From positions 5,737,816 to 5,801,815 of the forward strand of contig OW203729.1 of NCBI GenBank assembly GCA_934045075.1: 64,000 bases of DNA. The letters run 5' to 3'. A model generated the notes under the pieces. It did not search any database and was not told where the DNA came from. It saw only the letters and a program-made list of their open reading frames with translations. This document shows, in pieces, positions 41,650 through 52,479 of this stretch. The stretch's first letter is position 1; each line of letters opens with the position of its first letter. Source of the DNA: Yponomeuta sedellus. Its lineage: Eukaryota; Arthropoda; Insecta; Lepidoptera; Yponomeutidae. The position numbers and the translations under genes are program-made.

Positions 41650-42645
41650 AAGTTATAGACTTAATTAGTGCTGGACGACACACCGACAAAAGCACGCCCC
41701 CCACGACTAGCGTTGCTATAAATAAATCAATTATAATAGGGACACATTGAGGGTTCAGCGGTATCGCCAATAGGTACCTAGATTCACACTGGCGCGGTAT
41801 CTTGCGCGACTGGAATGATTACTATATTCCGACTTTGATTAATGAAATAAGAAGAGAGGAATGATCGTGTAGTGCAGAGACGCGCTATCTTGGGAATTTG
41901 TGACCGAATAATACAAAAAATTACGGTAGCAAAAAACAGGTTTTTTCGAAAGTAGACTTTCAAAATTCTTAAACTGAAATTAGTCACAATCGGCCTTTTT
42001 TTATAAAAACACTCTACAAACGCTCACTAAATTAATAAAATACCCAAATTGTACAGACAATACTACAAGAACAAGCCGTAACCAGAGATCAAATAAAATG
42101 CCTCTAGGATTGTTTCAGTGGAAACAAGTTTTTATAAATAATAATGAAAGTATTTAAACTAACATTAACGAGGATTTTAAGGAAACGTGTTTAAATGACA
42201 AAGAAAATCTGTGAGATATGAATAAGGTAATGTTATCGGCTGTCCATAACTATATTTGCGCGAGGGTAAGGAGTCGAACAGGCGACGTGTGATTAAATAA
42301 GACTTCGTCACTTGAACTGCTTGATAATTATCCGATAATTATCGGTAAGAAACCCATCCGTGTAAGAAATTTATTTGCTATATTGTTTCATTATAATTTG
42401 GCCAATTCTAACAAAACAAAATTAACATGAATTAAAGTAAAAAGTGTCCATCAGATTCGACATTCTAAATATTATTAAATTGGATTTACCAAAGATGCCA
42501 AAGGAATATCTTCATCCGATGATGATTCTATTTCCATTGGCTGTGTGGCTGCTGTAGCTGCAGTAGAACTTATTTGTTGACCTAATCCTAATAGCCAACT
42601 AAGATCTTGCTGATTGGTTTTGTTTGCTTTGCATAAAATATTTTT
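41650..42645. other. Unique non-coding DNA
   Basis: Two GATAATTATC decamers at 42323-42343 anticipate the minisatellite below. Otherwise nothing is recognised. Confidence 0.4.
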
Positions 42646-42686
42646 TTGTTATTATCAATTGATAATTATGGAGCTATTTTTATCAA

Positions 42687-42769
42687 GATAATTATCATGA
42701 TAATTATCATGATAATTATCAAGATAATTATCATGATAATTATCAAGATAATTATCACGGATAATTATC
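42687..42769. repeat. 12-bp minisatellite of the GATAATTATC palindrome
   Basis: Seven copies of the self-complementary decamer start at 42687, 42699, 42711, 42723, 42735, 42747 and 42760, separated by AT or AA (last by ACG). Each unit places a GATAA core on both strands. The 86-residue Ile-rich ORF here is an artefact of the repeat. Confidence 0.95.
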
Positions 42770-42774
42770 CTTTC

Positions 42775-43060
42775 GAACCCTGCTTGAAAGGAGTGACGTC
42801 ACCAGCGCAGGATGGACCGTCTAGTGTAGAGGCAGCTTGTCAAGCGAACTGGGTCAGCGCGAGTGGCGCCCGATGCCAAGTGCCTCACGCCAAGTGGCTC
42901 GGTTGATCGCCTCTCCACGTGCGGAAAGGTCTTTGGGTTAATAGCGGCTGCTGGTGGAGAGCTTCCTTAATAGTGCCCTAGTAAGTCGTTTAAGGCCTGC
43001 GCCTGTAGCGTGACCCGCGCACTTCCTGGGCCCAGAGAACTACAATTCATTGTGTTCGAT
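42775..43060. other. GC-richer block, unassigned
   Basis: It contains TGACGTCA (42791), GGCAGCTTGTCAAGCG and CCTCTCCACGTGCGG, with no open frame longer than the repeat-driven one. I do not recognise it; it could be a LINE 5' part or single-copy regulatory DNA. Confidence 0.3.
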
Positions 43061-44340
43061 ATACGTTGCAAAGTAAGTGGTTTAACATACAAATTAACAA
43101 GAAGGAAGATTAGGCTCTGATCTACATCATGTCATAATAAATTATGAATTGCAGTTTGATGACTCCAGTGAATGAGAATTAATTTTAATACCCGCTAGAT
43201 ACACCGCCGGTTGAGACTCTGCTCTGAGTCGCTGAGAGATACTAAACTGCGGTACAATTTCATAGCTGCGATGTACCATCAGCCAGGATTGCGTTAGATC
43301 ACCCTAAGGTTGGTCTTTCCCTGCATCGCCCCGATGCACCCGTACAGTTTTCGCTCACAAAACAAATGGTTTTTGTAGGTCGACAAAAAATTAACTAGGC
43401 CCAGGGGGCGGAACCACCTAAGTTAGTCACGTGCAAGCTGCAAGCGAAAAAGTTTCAAAGATGCACCAAAACTGTAGCAGAGTGTAGATTACTACGAATT
43501 TTAGTGAGATGCAGCGAATGTCCGCTGAATGTTTCAACAATGACGATGATTGCGTTAGTCCTGACAGATTTAGGTTATGGCTACTACTTTCACACCTACA
43601 GTCTATTTATCCTCGCTTGTCCAATTTAGTAAACAAGATTCTAACCTAAAAATTGACACTTGATGCCATAACTAGATGTATCCATAATTAAGTTAACATG
43701 GGACTTACTTAATTTATGGGAAAATGGCAGTTTTCGACTAAAATGTCGTACTTTACAGGTAGAATCTTGTCTAAAATGAACAAGTAATGATAAATAAACT
43801 GTAATATGTGTTAGTGGCGTTGACGTGGTCGCATAATCTCCTTTTTTGTAAAGCTTCTGCTACTATATACTACGCATGTCAATATTGTAATTGATCGCAG
43901 CAGGTGGACGGACTTTAAGTGCAGTGCATGTTGACATTACAATAAGAAACGAATAACATGCCAGCTCGGGACATAGCGTGGAAGCAGCATTTCGCATGAG
44001 TGACGAGAAACCACAGCCCCAGCCGCTGCAAATAAAATGTAGAGCAATACATCAACCGCAATCCCTTGACCTAACTTCCTGCGTAATCATCATTCCCCGG
44101 CGACATGTAGTTATTGATTATTCACACGGAAGCGTCGGCGGACGAGACAATGGGACACGGACCTCGGGCCGATTAGGCACCGGCCGAGAGCACGTGTCCG
44201 ATACGACAAATTGACCGATAACCAGGCAGGTTGATTTTGGCCAAGAAACACCACAAAACCGCAGCGACTAATGAATGTCGATGGAGCAAGGAATAGCATC
44301 ATAGTTTACTACAGATTTCCGCACTTAGCTGGATCATTGT
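43061..44340. other. Unique non-coding DNA
   Basis: The ORFs at 43978-44214 and 44111-44302 overlap on opposite strands with no motif. Nothing else is recognised. Confidence 0.4.
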
Positions 44341-44344
44341 ACGT

Positions 44345-44605
44345 AACAAGCGCAGAGGTATGTTAACACTAGACACTAGGGTTTGCTCACTATCTTTTCT
44401 TTCACAGTAAGCGAGTGGCATTGGTACTATAATTTCACAAAACACCTTAGAAAACAAAGTTATTGGTTCACGCCGGGATTCGATTCCACGACCTCCCGGT
44501 TGAGAAGTCGGGGTTCAACCGCTCCACTACCACCGCTCTGAAACTTAAAGTACAGCTAGAACTTTAAAGAAACAGCCATTGTATCGTTTCAATAATATAT
44601 AGTTC
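44345..44605 (-). mobile_element. SINE-B copy with preserved head
   Basis: On the minus strand: GCGGTGGTAGTGGAGCGGTT, GGGAGGTCGTGGAATCGAAT..CCCGGCG (B-box), GTGAAATTATAGTACCAATG, CACTCGCTTACTG. The outer flank AACTTTAAAGAAACAGCCAT..CGTTTCAATA matches 39.97 kb. The CTGCAG tail is missing. Confidence 0.68.
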
Positions 44606-44841
44606 GCCGCTCTAGCTAGCATCTTATCATCATTAGGGTGACTTGTGGCGCTTACTGAAATTGAAAATAACAATCGAAAACCATTAAGATGTTCAAGGTC
44701 AAGACTTGAGATTAAATATCAGAAATTGACGACTGGAAAGTAGCTGAAATTCTAGCGCATTATTCGCGTTGACATCTAACCTATGCAGATCCTTGAAAAC
44801 CTTAGTTTTTGTATACCTCTGCGGGCTTGAGTTTGTGCTTA

Positions 44842-45360
44842 TACAGGGCGTCCCAAAGTTATGGGCCATGAAGGGAAAGTACCTTAAATATCGTAGATAG
44901 GGTATTTTGCTGAAAGAAGACTTTATGTTATTTTTAAATATAGTAATTCTGCATTCAAAGATTTTCTAAAAATTACTTGCCTTGTCTGGGAAACGAACCG
45001 ACTTAAATAAAAAAAAAACACCCCTACTTTTATGATGCCAATCGAAAAAATGGCCAAAAACTAATTTGATTAAAATGATTAATTTCACGCTGTTCCTTTC
45101 TTTTAAAATACTATGTTACTTAAGAAAAGTTATTAGTTGTTTGGCCATTCTTTCGATTGGCATCATAAAAGTAGGGGTGTTTTTTTTTTTAAATTTAAGT
45201 CTGTTCGATTTTCAGACAAGGCAAGTAATTTATAGAAAATCTTTGAATGCAGAATTACTAACTTTTAAAAATAACATAAAGTCTTTTTTCAGAAAAATAC
45301 CCTATCTACGATATTTAAGGTACTTTCCCTTCATGGCCCATAACTTTGGGACGCCCTGTA
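44842..45360. mobile_element. TACAGGG fold-back MITE, short copy
   Basis: Ends are TACAGGGCGTCCCAAAGTTA and TAACTTTGGGACGCCCTGTA (exact complements), flanked by TA. The arms are collinear with the 38.8-kb copy but the loop and the inner part of one arm are deleted (join near 45064). A 106-residue ORF (45066-45386) is just one arm and is not a gene. Confidence 0.88.
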
Positions 45361-45561
45361 TAAGATGTGTGATTCATAAAGTCTAGGAAGACGATTAGTG
45401 AGTGCTCTAAACTACCTGAGCGAGTATTATAAGATACAAATCTAATCAAGTGGAAATGTTGTCCAGTTATTGGCACAGTTCGCTGCAGTGTTGCGGCTTA
45501 AAAACGCTATCCCTAGTTATATATGAATGGAATTCGAGAATTCTATTTTATTTATTTTACA

Positions 45562-45782
45562 CTAACTGTGCCCGCGGTGTTACCCGCCGTTTACCGATTT
45601 TCCCATGGGAATAAGATATTTTCCCGCAGTAAAACGTAGCCTACGTGTTTATCCAGGGTGTCAGCTAACTTCATACTAAATTTTATTACAATTGGTCCAG
45701 GCGTTTAGACGTGAGGAAGTACCTAACAAACATTCACACTCACAAACTTTCGCGTTTATAACATTAGTGTGATGATTATATT
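45562..45782 (-). mobile_element. Helitron 3' segment
   Basis: The minus strand reads GCGAAAGTTTGTGAGTGTGA, CACGTCTAAACGCCTGGACC, ATAAACACGTAGGCTACGTT, TTTTACTGCGGGAAAATATC, GGGTAACACCGCGGGCACAG. The terminal CTAGT has decayed to AGTTAGT-like sequence. Confidence 0.72.
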
Positions 45783-45789
45783 ATGACTT

Positions 45790-46530
45790 ATTTTTATATT
45801 CCTAATCTATATTATTAGGTAATCAATGTTTAATGTTTTATGTGTGTCAATCTCAAAGCGCAAATAAATTTCTTATTTATCGGTCTATCTTATATACAAC
45901 TTGTTTTAAAGAATGTGGTCGGATACGTAACTGAACCTAGAACTTTTGAGTTGTTCTAAAGAACGCTTGTCGAATAAGCTTTACAAAAAAATTTATGAAA
46001 CCCTTTTTCTCAAGGACTCCGTTACAAATGGGCATTCGGAAAAAAAAACAGGTCTTCAGTTCCTATTTTTTTTTCCTAAACCGATGAAGTTTACTGCCTA
46101 TTCTAACCGAAACTGCAACGTATAAACCACGGTTAACCCAAATGACAACACATACAGGCTCAGAAACGGGCAAAAAACTACTCGATCGCTGTGCCAGTCG
46201 ATTTTTAAACACTCTCAACATCTGCCGTTCTCGGAATCGTATCGGTGCGGAGTAATATAAATGGCGGTCTTTGTATAGCAAACAGGTACCTCAGCTACAA
46301 GTTGAATGCAACTTTGGGGGATAGTTTACTAACTTAAAAACAATTTTAACATAAAACTACTTAAAAATTAACGTGATTAACATTACAACATTAAAAAGTT
46401 AGTGCTAACTGCCTTTTTTGTGTCGTTATTTTACTTACTGTATTTTATTACGATAAGATGGAAGATTTCTAAATATATTTTTTTAAATATAAATTTGCAA
46501 AATTATCACAAACTGATGCTTAGTTATATT
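45790..46530. other. Unique AT-rich DNA
   Basis: Nothing recognised. Confidence 0.4.
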
Positions 46531-46535
46531 ATTAT

Positions 46536-46680
46536 ATTAAACGGGTCTATTTATTATTTCCGATGTTTCGGCAGCGTTGCAGTTGCCGCGTTCACGTGTT
46601 TACTAGAACGTCAGAAATCGCGATTAGACCCGCTTAATATATAGCTACATATGGGCGTTGCGAATCATTAAGAAAAACTG
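46536..46680. mobile_element. PLE-tail B fold-back, copy 2
   Basis: TTATATTAAACGGGTCT at the left and AGACCCGCTTAATATATA at the right are inverted ends. The hairpin motif lies between them on the minus strand (CGCGGCAACTGCAACGCTGC..CGAAACATCGG). The outer flank GCGAATCATTAAGAAA matches the other copies. Confidence 0.65.
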
Positions 46681-46818
46681 ATGTTCGTGGTAAGAGTTAG
46701 CACCGTACACTTTTGTAGGTCGCCGTATTGCTGAGTATGCACCGCGCACAGTCAAGCTCATGGGTCTTGTTGCCTGCGCCAAACAGACGGCTTTTGCTTC
46801 TCATTTACAACATACGCC

Positions 46819-46854
46819 TTCGAACATGTAACTGTGCACAGTTACATGTTTGAA
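46819..46854. repeat. 36-bp near-perfect palindrome
   Basis: TTCGAACATGTAACTGTG is followed directly by CACAGTTACATGTTTGAA: 17 of 18 positions are complementary, with no spacer. Confidence 0.9.
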
Positions 46855-46924
46855 CCTCAACATCTACTTTCTTCTTCCACCACCGCCCTACAACATCTGC
46901 TGTGCGACGGAGTTGAGTTGCACA

Positions 46925-47070
46925 CGCTCTCCTCTCTGAACTTGTATCCCAGAGGGGTGGGCAAAACAGAGTTCAAGGTACGCTACTTGCCATGACCCTG
47001 AAAAACCTCTTACGCTTCATCAACATTCATTCGACGCTGCATATCAGCTCGACGGTTACTTTTTATCTTG
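46925..47070 (-). mobile_element. LINE-T 3' fragment, diverged
   Basis: The minus strand carries AATGAATGTTGATGAAGCGT, CAGGGTCATGGCAAGTAGCG and CCCACCCCTCTGGGATACAA, the order of the LINE-T ORF2 end at 36.7 kb. Confidence 0.6.
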
Positions 47071-47248
47071 CGAATGTGGGTGTCAGGGCCGGTTAGGAAC
47101 GTCCCAGAGGCCTCTTCTCTGGATCAAATCAGGATCTTACACTAAAGTTTCGCAAACTCTTTTACAACAACTCACACCTAGAAGTAGGTGAGTCACATAA
47201 TCAATGGTTTTATTGTGCCCTCAATCTCCGCACATTTCTTCAGCTTTG

Positions 47249-47456
47249 TCCACAATTAACATAACATTTACATACAGGCACATACACTTCTAGGCCCACA
47301 CTAGGATACCCTGTGTCATGGGAACAAGAAACAACTACATCGCAAACATGTAAACATCCACGACTTGGGGATTTTTTTTCCCCAGCCGGGGTTCGAACCC
47401 GGAACCTCTTGCATGGTAGGCAGATGCGCTGCCGCTGCGCCACAGAGGTTGTCTTA
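47249..47456 (-). mobile_element. SINE-D copy 1
   Basis: The minus strand starts with CAACCTCTGTGGCGCAGCGG (A-box TGGCGCAGCGG), CATCTGCCTACCATGCAAGA and B-box GGTTCGAACCC (47390-47400), followed by a body with TGTTTACATGTTTGCGATGT, ACACAGGGTATCCTAGTGTG and the 3' end GTAAATGTTATGTTAAT. A second copy lies at 57.12 kb in the same orientation. The head is tRNA-like but no longer a tRNA gene. Confidence 0.8.
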
Positions 47457-47812
47457 ATTACAATACTAGTATACAATACGTTTGATAAAACTTGGGACAC
47501 AAATAAATGGTCGATGCGCCTAGACACTTCGTTACTACGCTAGCGTGAATCAAAACGGAGACCACCCATAACCTAAGCCCGCTTCCCGGATCAACAACCT
47601 TGAAACAATAATCGTTAAAACTGCATACCATAGATCTTCGTGAGATTCTATTGACAGTCAAACAACTACCGTGAATTGTGTAGTCTCTCACTACCGCAAC
47701 GGCAGCGAAGCTGTAAGTAGTATAGAATTTTGATCAGAAATTAAATTTTGAGCATTGCTTTTTATGCCATAATTTATGTTGGAATTTTTCCAATCTTTTG
47801 ATGGTGCCCATC

Positions 47813-47895
47813 TTCTTCTTCTTCTTCAGGCTATATTAGTCCACTGCTGGACGTAGCCCTCCCCTAATGAGCGCAAGGTTGTGCCATCATTGGGT
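47813..47895 (-). pseudogene. LINE ORF2 C-terminal fragment
   Basis: The minus strand reads GCGCTCATTAGGGGAGGGCT..ACGTCCAGCAGTGGACTAAT.. then (GAA)n, encoding ..RSLGEGYVQQW... It is the same family as 21.2, 39.8 and 58.8 kb. Confidence 0.65.
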
Positions 47896-47913
47896 GCCCA
47901 TGGTGAATAATAA

Positions 47914-48385
47914 TACGAGGGCTGCTACTTATGTATGCGGAATAGAAAAAATAAACAAATGTATATATGCTTAATTTTATTGTTTTTCAAAGTATTCTCC
48001 ACTATGATCGATGCACTTTTGCATTCGATGAAACCAATTTGTAAAACACTTTTTCCACTCTGATTGAGGTATCTCCAAAACGTGCTGTTTGAACGCATCT
48101 ACGGCATCTTCACGGGTCGAAAATCGTTGACCACGTAATTTATTCTTTACATTTGGGAATAAATAGAAATCATTGGGAGCCAAATCAGGGCTGTACGGTG
48201 GATGACCCATCAATTCTATTTTTTGACCATCCAAAAATGTAGTTGTTTCCTGAGATGTATGACAGCTGGCATTGTCATGGTGAAGTGTTATTCTGCGTCG
48301 CTGGTTGTTTTATTTCTTCAAATACTTCCAGCAAACAAATGGTCGTGTACCACTCCGAATTAACCGTTCTGCGATTAATTCGGAG
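47914..48385 (-). pseudogene. mariner transposase C-terminal remnant
   Basis: On the minus strand the frame reads (T)VNSEWYTTIC..LEVFEEIK, then after a frameshift RRRITLHHDNASCHTSQ.., ..IELMGHPPYSPDLAPNDFYL.. and ends SGEYFEKQ at 47977. It holds the second (HHDNA) and third (APNDF) catalytic Asp of mariner. The first Asp and the N-terminus are gone. The left end at ~47914 starts TACGAGGGCTGCTACTTATG, a mariner-type terminal repeat; the other terminus is not found. It belongs to a different mariner lineage from the 24.7-kb element, judging by the C-terminal sequence. Confidence 0.9.
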
Positions 48386-48755
48386 TATTTATTATCATTA
48401 CACAAGGGATGTAATGAAAATCCCAGACAACCTATAGCAGGCAGTTTTACTCGTCAACGTACGAATAACTTTTACAATGGTGACCATTTTCGGATAAGTA
48501 AGGGAATTTTGTTACACTTTATAATAGGGGTTAAAGTATGAAATTGCCGTTTTATTGCAATAGGTTCTTTGAATTGACATAGAATCTTCATGGTTTGAGG
48601 TTTCGAATGAAACTTTTTTCAAATGGTTTCTATGATGTTCTTTTTTTAAAAAATGTGAAACATTTGAATATCGACTTTCAATTGTTTTTGTTATTCAATT
48701 TAGACAAGAAAGATGGATACTGCGAAAATTCGAGTGATTTTTGAATACGAGTTCC
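48386..48755. other. Unique DNA
   Basis: Nothing recognised. ACTCCGAATTAA / TTAATTCGGAGT forms a 12-bp hairpin at about 48351-48385, at the truncated edge of the mariner. Confidence 0.4.
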
Positions 48756-48762
48756 GACGCGG

Positions 48763-48987
48763 AACTACACGTTTACTCCAACGGTTGTTGGTTCTTCGCA
48801 AGATATGGCCAGCCCACTGCCACTTGAGCTCGCTAATTCTCTGAGCTATGTCGATAACTTTGGTTCTCTCTTGGATGCATTCGTTGCGAATCCTAACCTT
48901 CCGAGAAAATCCGAGCATAGATCTCTCCATAGCTCGCTGAGCGACTTTGAACTGGTGGACCAGACCTTTCGTGAGTGTCCATGTCTC
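48763..48987 (-). pseudogene. LINE reverse transcriptase C-terminal region
   Basis: 75 residues, from ETWTLTKGLVHQFKVAQRAM through RNECIQERTKVIDIAQRISE to LKWQWAGHILRRTNNRWSKR, match the region after the RT domain of the endonuclease-RT LINEs common in insects (..AQRAMERKMLG..RWAGHIARR..). The fragment stops just before the VLEWRPR..GRPPTRW segment present at 58.8 kb. Both ends are truncated. Confidence 0.85.
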
Positions 48988-49246
48988 AAAAAAATTAAAA
49001 GTCGAAAAAAAATTAAAAATCGTTAAAATGTTGAATTTCCCTATACACATTCAATCGTTTTACCTTAAGTTTCTATATGATTTATTCAGTGCATGTACGA
49101 GTAACTCCGACCTTACTACACTCATCCCGTGACTAATTCGGCTCTACGCGAGTACGTCACTTCCGCTAACTAAATAATTTTATTTATTACTCAATTCTAG
49201 AAAGGACTAAAAGGACTCTCAGCTACAATTTAGACACACCACAGGC

Positions 49247-49395
49247 TAAACTTATGTATTTTTTTGTTTCGTTTATTGTGTATTTAGTTTGTTTCTGTTG
49301 TGCTCATAATATGTTAATTTATCTGGTATTTTGTTTGTGTGATGATGTGTCTTGTTGTTATAATAAAGGTCTTTCTTTCTTTTCTTCCTGTGCCT
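49247..49395 (+). mobile_element. Probable retrotransposon 3' tail
   Basis: A T/G-rich stretch ends TTGTTATAATAAAGGTCTTTCTTTC, an AATAAA followed by short TCTT units. This resembles a LINE or SINE end, but no second copy is in the window. Confidence 0.35.
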
Positions 49396-49399
49396 GTTT

Positions 49400-52300
49400 A
49401 AAATCCTCGTGTCGTTTTATCATCAAATTTGGTGAAATTGGCAAATCATAAGCCCGCACCCGAACGTGTAGAACGCGCGAATGGGCCACCAGTTCAATTT
49501 AATTAAATGCAAACATAAACCAGAGCGCAGACTGGCGAATATCGGAGCTGGCGTCGCTGTGTCATCGCTGTAACTCCTCATTAATTCTATGATTTAGCCT
49601 TTTCCTCGAACCGTTGGGTTAGCGCACCAGGAGACGCACCTACAGAAACCGGTCACGTACAAGGACCGGCTGAGAAGACCCTATGCGGCAACGTGTCAGG
49701 GAATATCTATTAATTTCTGACAACAAAAAAAGTTACCTCAGCAAATTGGGGATCGAATAATTTTCCTTGATTGCCCTTATTTCTATTTCTCCTAGGATTT
49801 CTCGAAATGGTTTCGGGTATGGAATGAAGATTATTTCTGAGCGTGTTCCCGAGACCCGCCGGAGACCGGCCTAGTCGGTAGCATAACTTTACCTGCGGCA
49901 TCCGGCCGGGCATTCCGATCGCGCCTTCCACGACGCACTGGTGGAATAAGAACTTTGATGTTATATTATGATAGGACATCGGATGCAAAATTACTGGAAA
50001 CTTGGTCGGAGCATCCGAGATGGCTACAAAAACTTTCGCAGTAAAGAACTGAGGTGTTTATCGAGAAACACGCTGGAGAAGGCATGCGAGGAGCGCAGAA
50101 TAGTAAAACGTAATCTTCCTGGGCCGGCTCAGTTTACTCGTGGCATAAAATCGATATAGAGCGACACGTGAGAAACAATTTACGAGCGGGCATGAAAGAA
50201 AGTTATTATACAAGCCTTTGATGGGGCGATGGGTAAAGTTTTATGGTGGCGGCAGGCAGTGCGGCCTAACTTCGAGTAGTATTACGTGCGCTATGTTTCA
50301 CAAGCGATATCGGTATAGAAACACACTCATCTTTTATAACCCGACGGGGAATCGTTAAACTTGGCTCGCTCTTAGAAAACTTAGCTAAACGATGCTCTAT
50401 TCTAACGCGAGAGGTATTATTTACCACCGCTGCCCACCAAACTTCTCCTTCAGGAAATCATGCTACGCGATTTGGGCAACGTCTGTACGGAAGGGAATAG
50501 AATATCTTTTTATGGAAAAGGAATAATAAAAAGTCGTAAAAATATACTGGAGCTGAGCACAGCGGAGCGTGACTGTCGAACACGACGGAAGCGCTATCGA
50601 TTCCCAATAGCAAAGGGGACCGACCGAGCGGCACCGGACTGCGGGCTGCACCTCTGCAGCCACGCCAAATCGACCACAGGATGGGACTTATCTAGCAATG
50701 GCCATCGCCTGAAACGTGTGAATTCTCAAAATCATTCAATAGAGTATCTAAACGATTACAATCGCTTAAGTTGAAATTTGTTAGAGCACAGACTCTTCTA
50801 TTAATTCATAATGTGCCGGCCCCGGGAGCTTTGTTGAGAGATGCACGATCGGAATGCGTCTTTGTCAAAGGTCCCCATCTCGCGGTGCCGAATTTCTGTG
50901 CAAGGAGTCGGCCGCTCGCTGCTGCTTGTCTACGTATAAGTTTATCGGCGTACCTGCATCAAACCAGTTCCGAGGCTGTGCGAGGCAACGGCCCGGTTCG
51001 TAGTTCTCAGACGTCCTTTCATCACGGCCCGCTGGACGCAGATACTGATCGAGATTGCCTCCGCACCGTGCCGTTAAAAATTACAGAGAACTCGCTCCTA
51101 ATCGGGCCAAATGAGTATCTACTTCGCGCGAGGTTTCGCACCTTCCGCCCCCGTTCAGGTAAAACGTTCAATAAGCAATTTAAAAACCTCATTCCAGAGT
51201 TTGTTTGCGCAGGGACGCTTTCAGCAAAAACAATCTGGCTAAACGAAGGTAAACCCACACTGGAGTCACATGAGCCGTAACCGCAATGAACTATAAGTAG
51301 GCAAGATAAGTACTTATCTTATTCTTAGTTTATTGAAAACGCCGTCCTTGTTGCCAAGGATATCTCCACTTACTCAGTAACCTAAGACTGTGGGAAAATT
51401 CGTCCACTTCACGCAGCCACTCAAATGCAGAAATGCTTCGTGTTGACATAATGGCAGTAAACAAGGAGGATAAACTTTAAGTTATTGAGAAGCTTCGACG
51501 GAACGACTTTCGGTCACGCCATAAGTGATATGTACAGTCGACAGCCCCTAAGCACGGGAGTGATTAAATGGAAACAGACGTTGCTACGGAGAGTTTAATA
51601 TTTCGCCCGGAGCGCGGCATCGATCGCGCGGCGAGCGCACCCCAAACTTGGCGCTCGACGCACCCGGCCAGCCACGAACCCTCTTTTCGGAGCCCTCGCT
51701 GATATTGCATTATCTCTCTCTAGACCAAAGCTTGATTTAAGGGCCGATTATTTATACGAATTAATGAACGCGATATTGTCAGCGCCAAGGACTGGAGTGG
51801 CAATAAAAGAGAGCCTGGCCGCCATCCGGCGCGGGTATGCAGGTGAGCGTGTAAAGTTAATGGTCGCGCGACAGACAGGACCCCTGTGGAACTAATGACC
51901 ACTCGAGAAAAGAAAATTACGCTACGGATGGTGGTCGAGTAGATGGGCCGAGTCACGACTCTACTCGACGCGGCCGTACAGCGATAAACACGGGGACATT
52001 TCGGATGTAGCGTTTGGATTTTAAAAGGCGGTGGGTTGTTTTTACGCCTCAGGGAGCTGACAGTCAGAAATTCTCTTATAGCTTATAATGTTCTTAACTG
52101 AAAATGCATCTCGTCGACTCATGCTTTCACTAGGATCTCGCGGAGACACTAACTGTGAAGGAAACCTGGACTTAGTGGACTCATAGTTACAAGCTTAAGC
52201 ATTAATACAACAACTTCCCAGTTTGCGTTGATCATAAAAAAATGTTTAAACAATTTATGAAACCACAAATGAAGTCAAACGATAATAGAAACGACACATT

Positions 52301-52430
52301 ACCCGAGCAGACTTAACATAATGTCGCAATATTTTGTAATGAGTTCCGTTCTCAATCCATTAGCTAAAAGCGAACGAAAAATCATTCATCAAAACTTTAG
52401 TTTTAATACAGTAATATAATATTTTTAAGC
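49400..52430. other. Long GC-richer, repeat-free block
   Basis: Three kilobases without any repeat family seen elsewhere in the window. The ORFs 50460-50774 (104 aa) and 50771-51280 (169 aa) overlap by 4 bases but have no recognisable domain, and minus-strand ORFs overlap them; base composition alone can explain the lack of stops. Candidate single-copy or regulatory sequence, or exons too diverged to recognise. Confidence 0.35.
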
Positions 52431-52433
52431 AAT

Positions 52434-52475
52434 CTTACGTACAGAATGCATTTGCAAATGCATTCTGTACGTAAG
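52434..52475. repeat. Perfect 42-bp palindrome
   Basis: CTTACGTACAGAATGCATTTG is followed without a spacer by its exact reverse complement. Confidence 0.95.
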
Positions 52476-52479
52476 TTGC

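Noticed and set aside
42646..42906. 86-residue Ile-rich ORF
   Set aside because: It is driven by the GATAATTATC minisatellite.
50460..51280. Two adjoining ORFs (104 and 169 residues, 4-base overlap) as a possible gene
   Set aside because: There are no recognisable motifs, splice context or repeat of the pattern, minus-strand ORFs overlap, and GC-rich composition explains the missing stops. I kept it only as part of an unassigned block.
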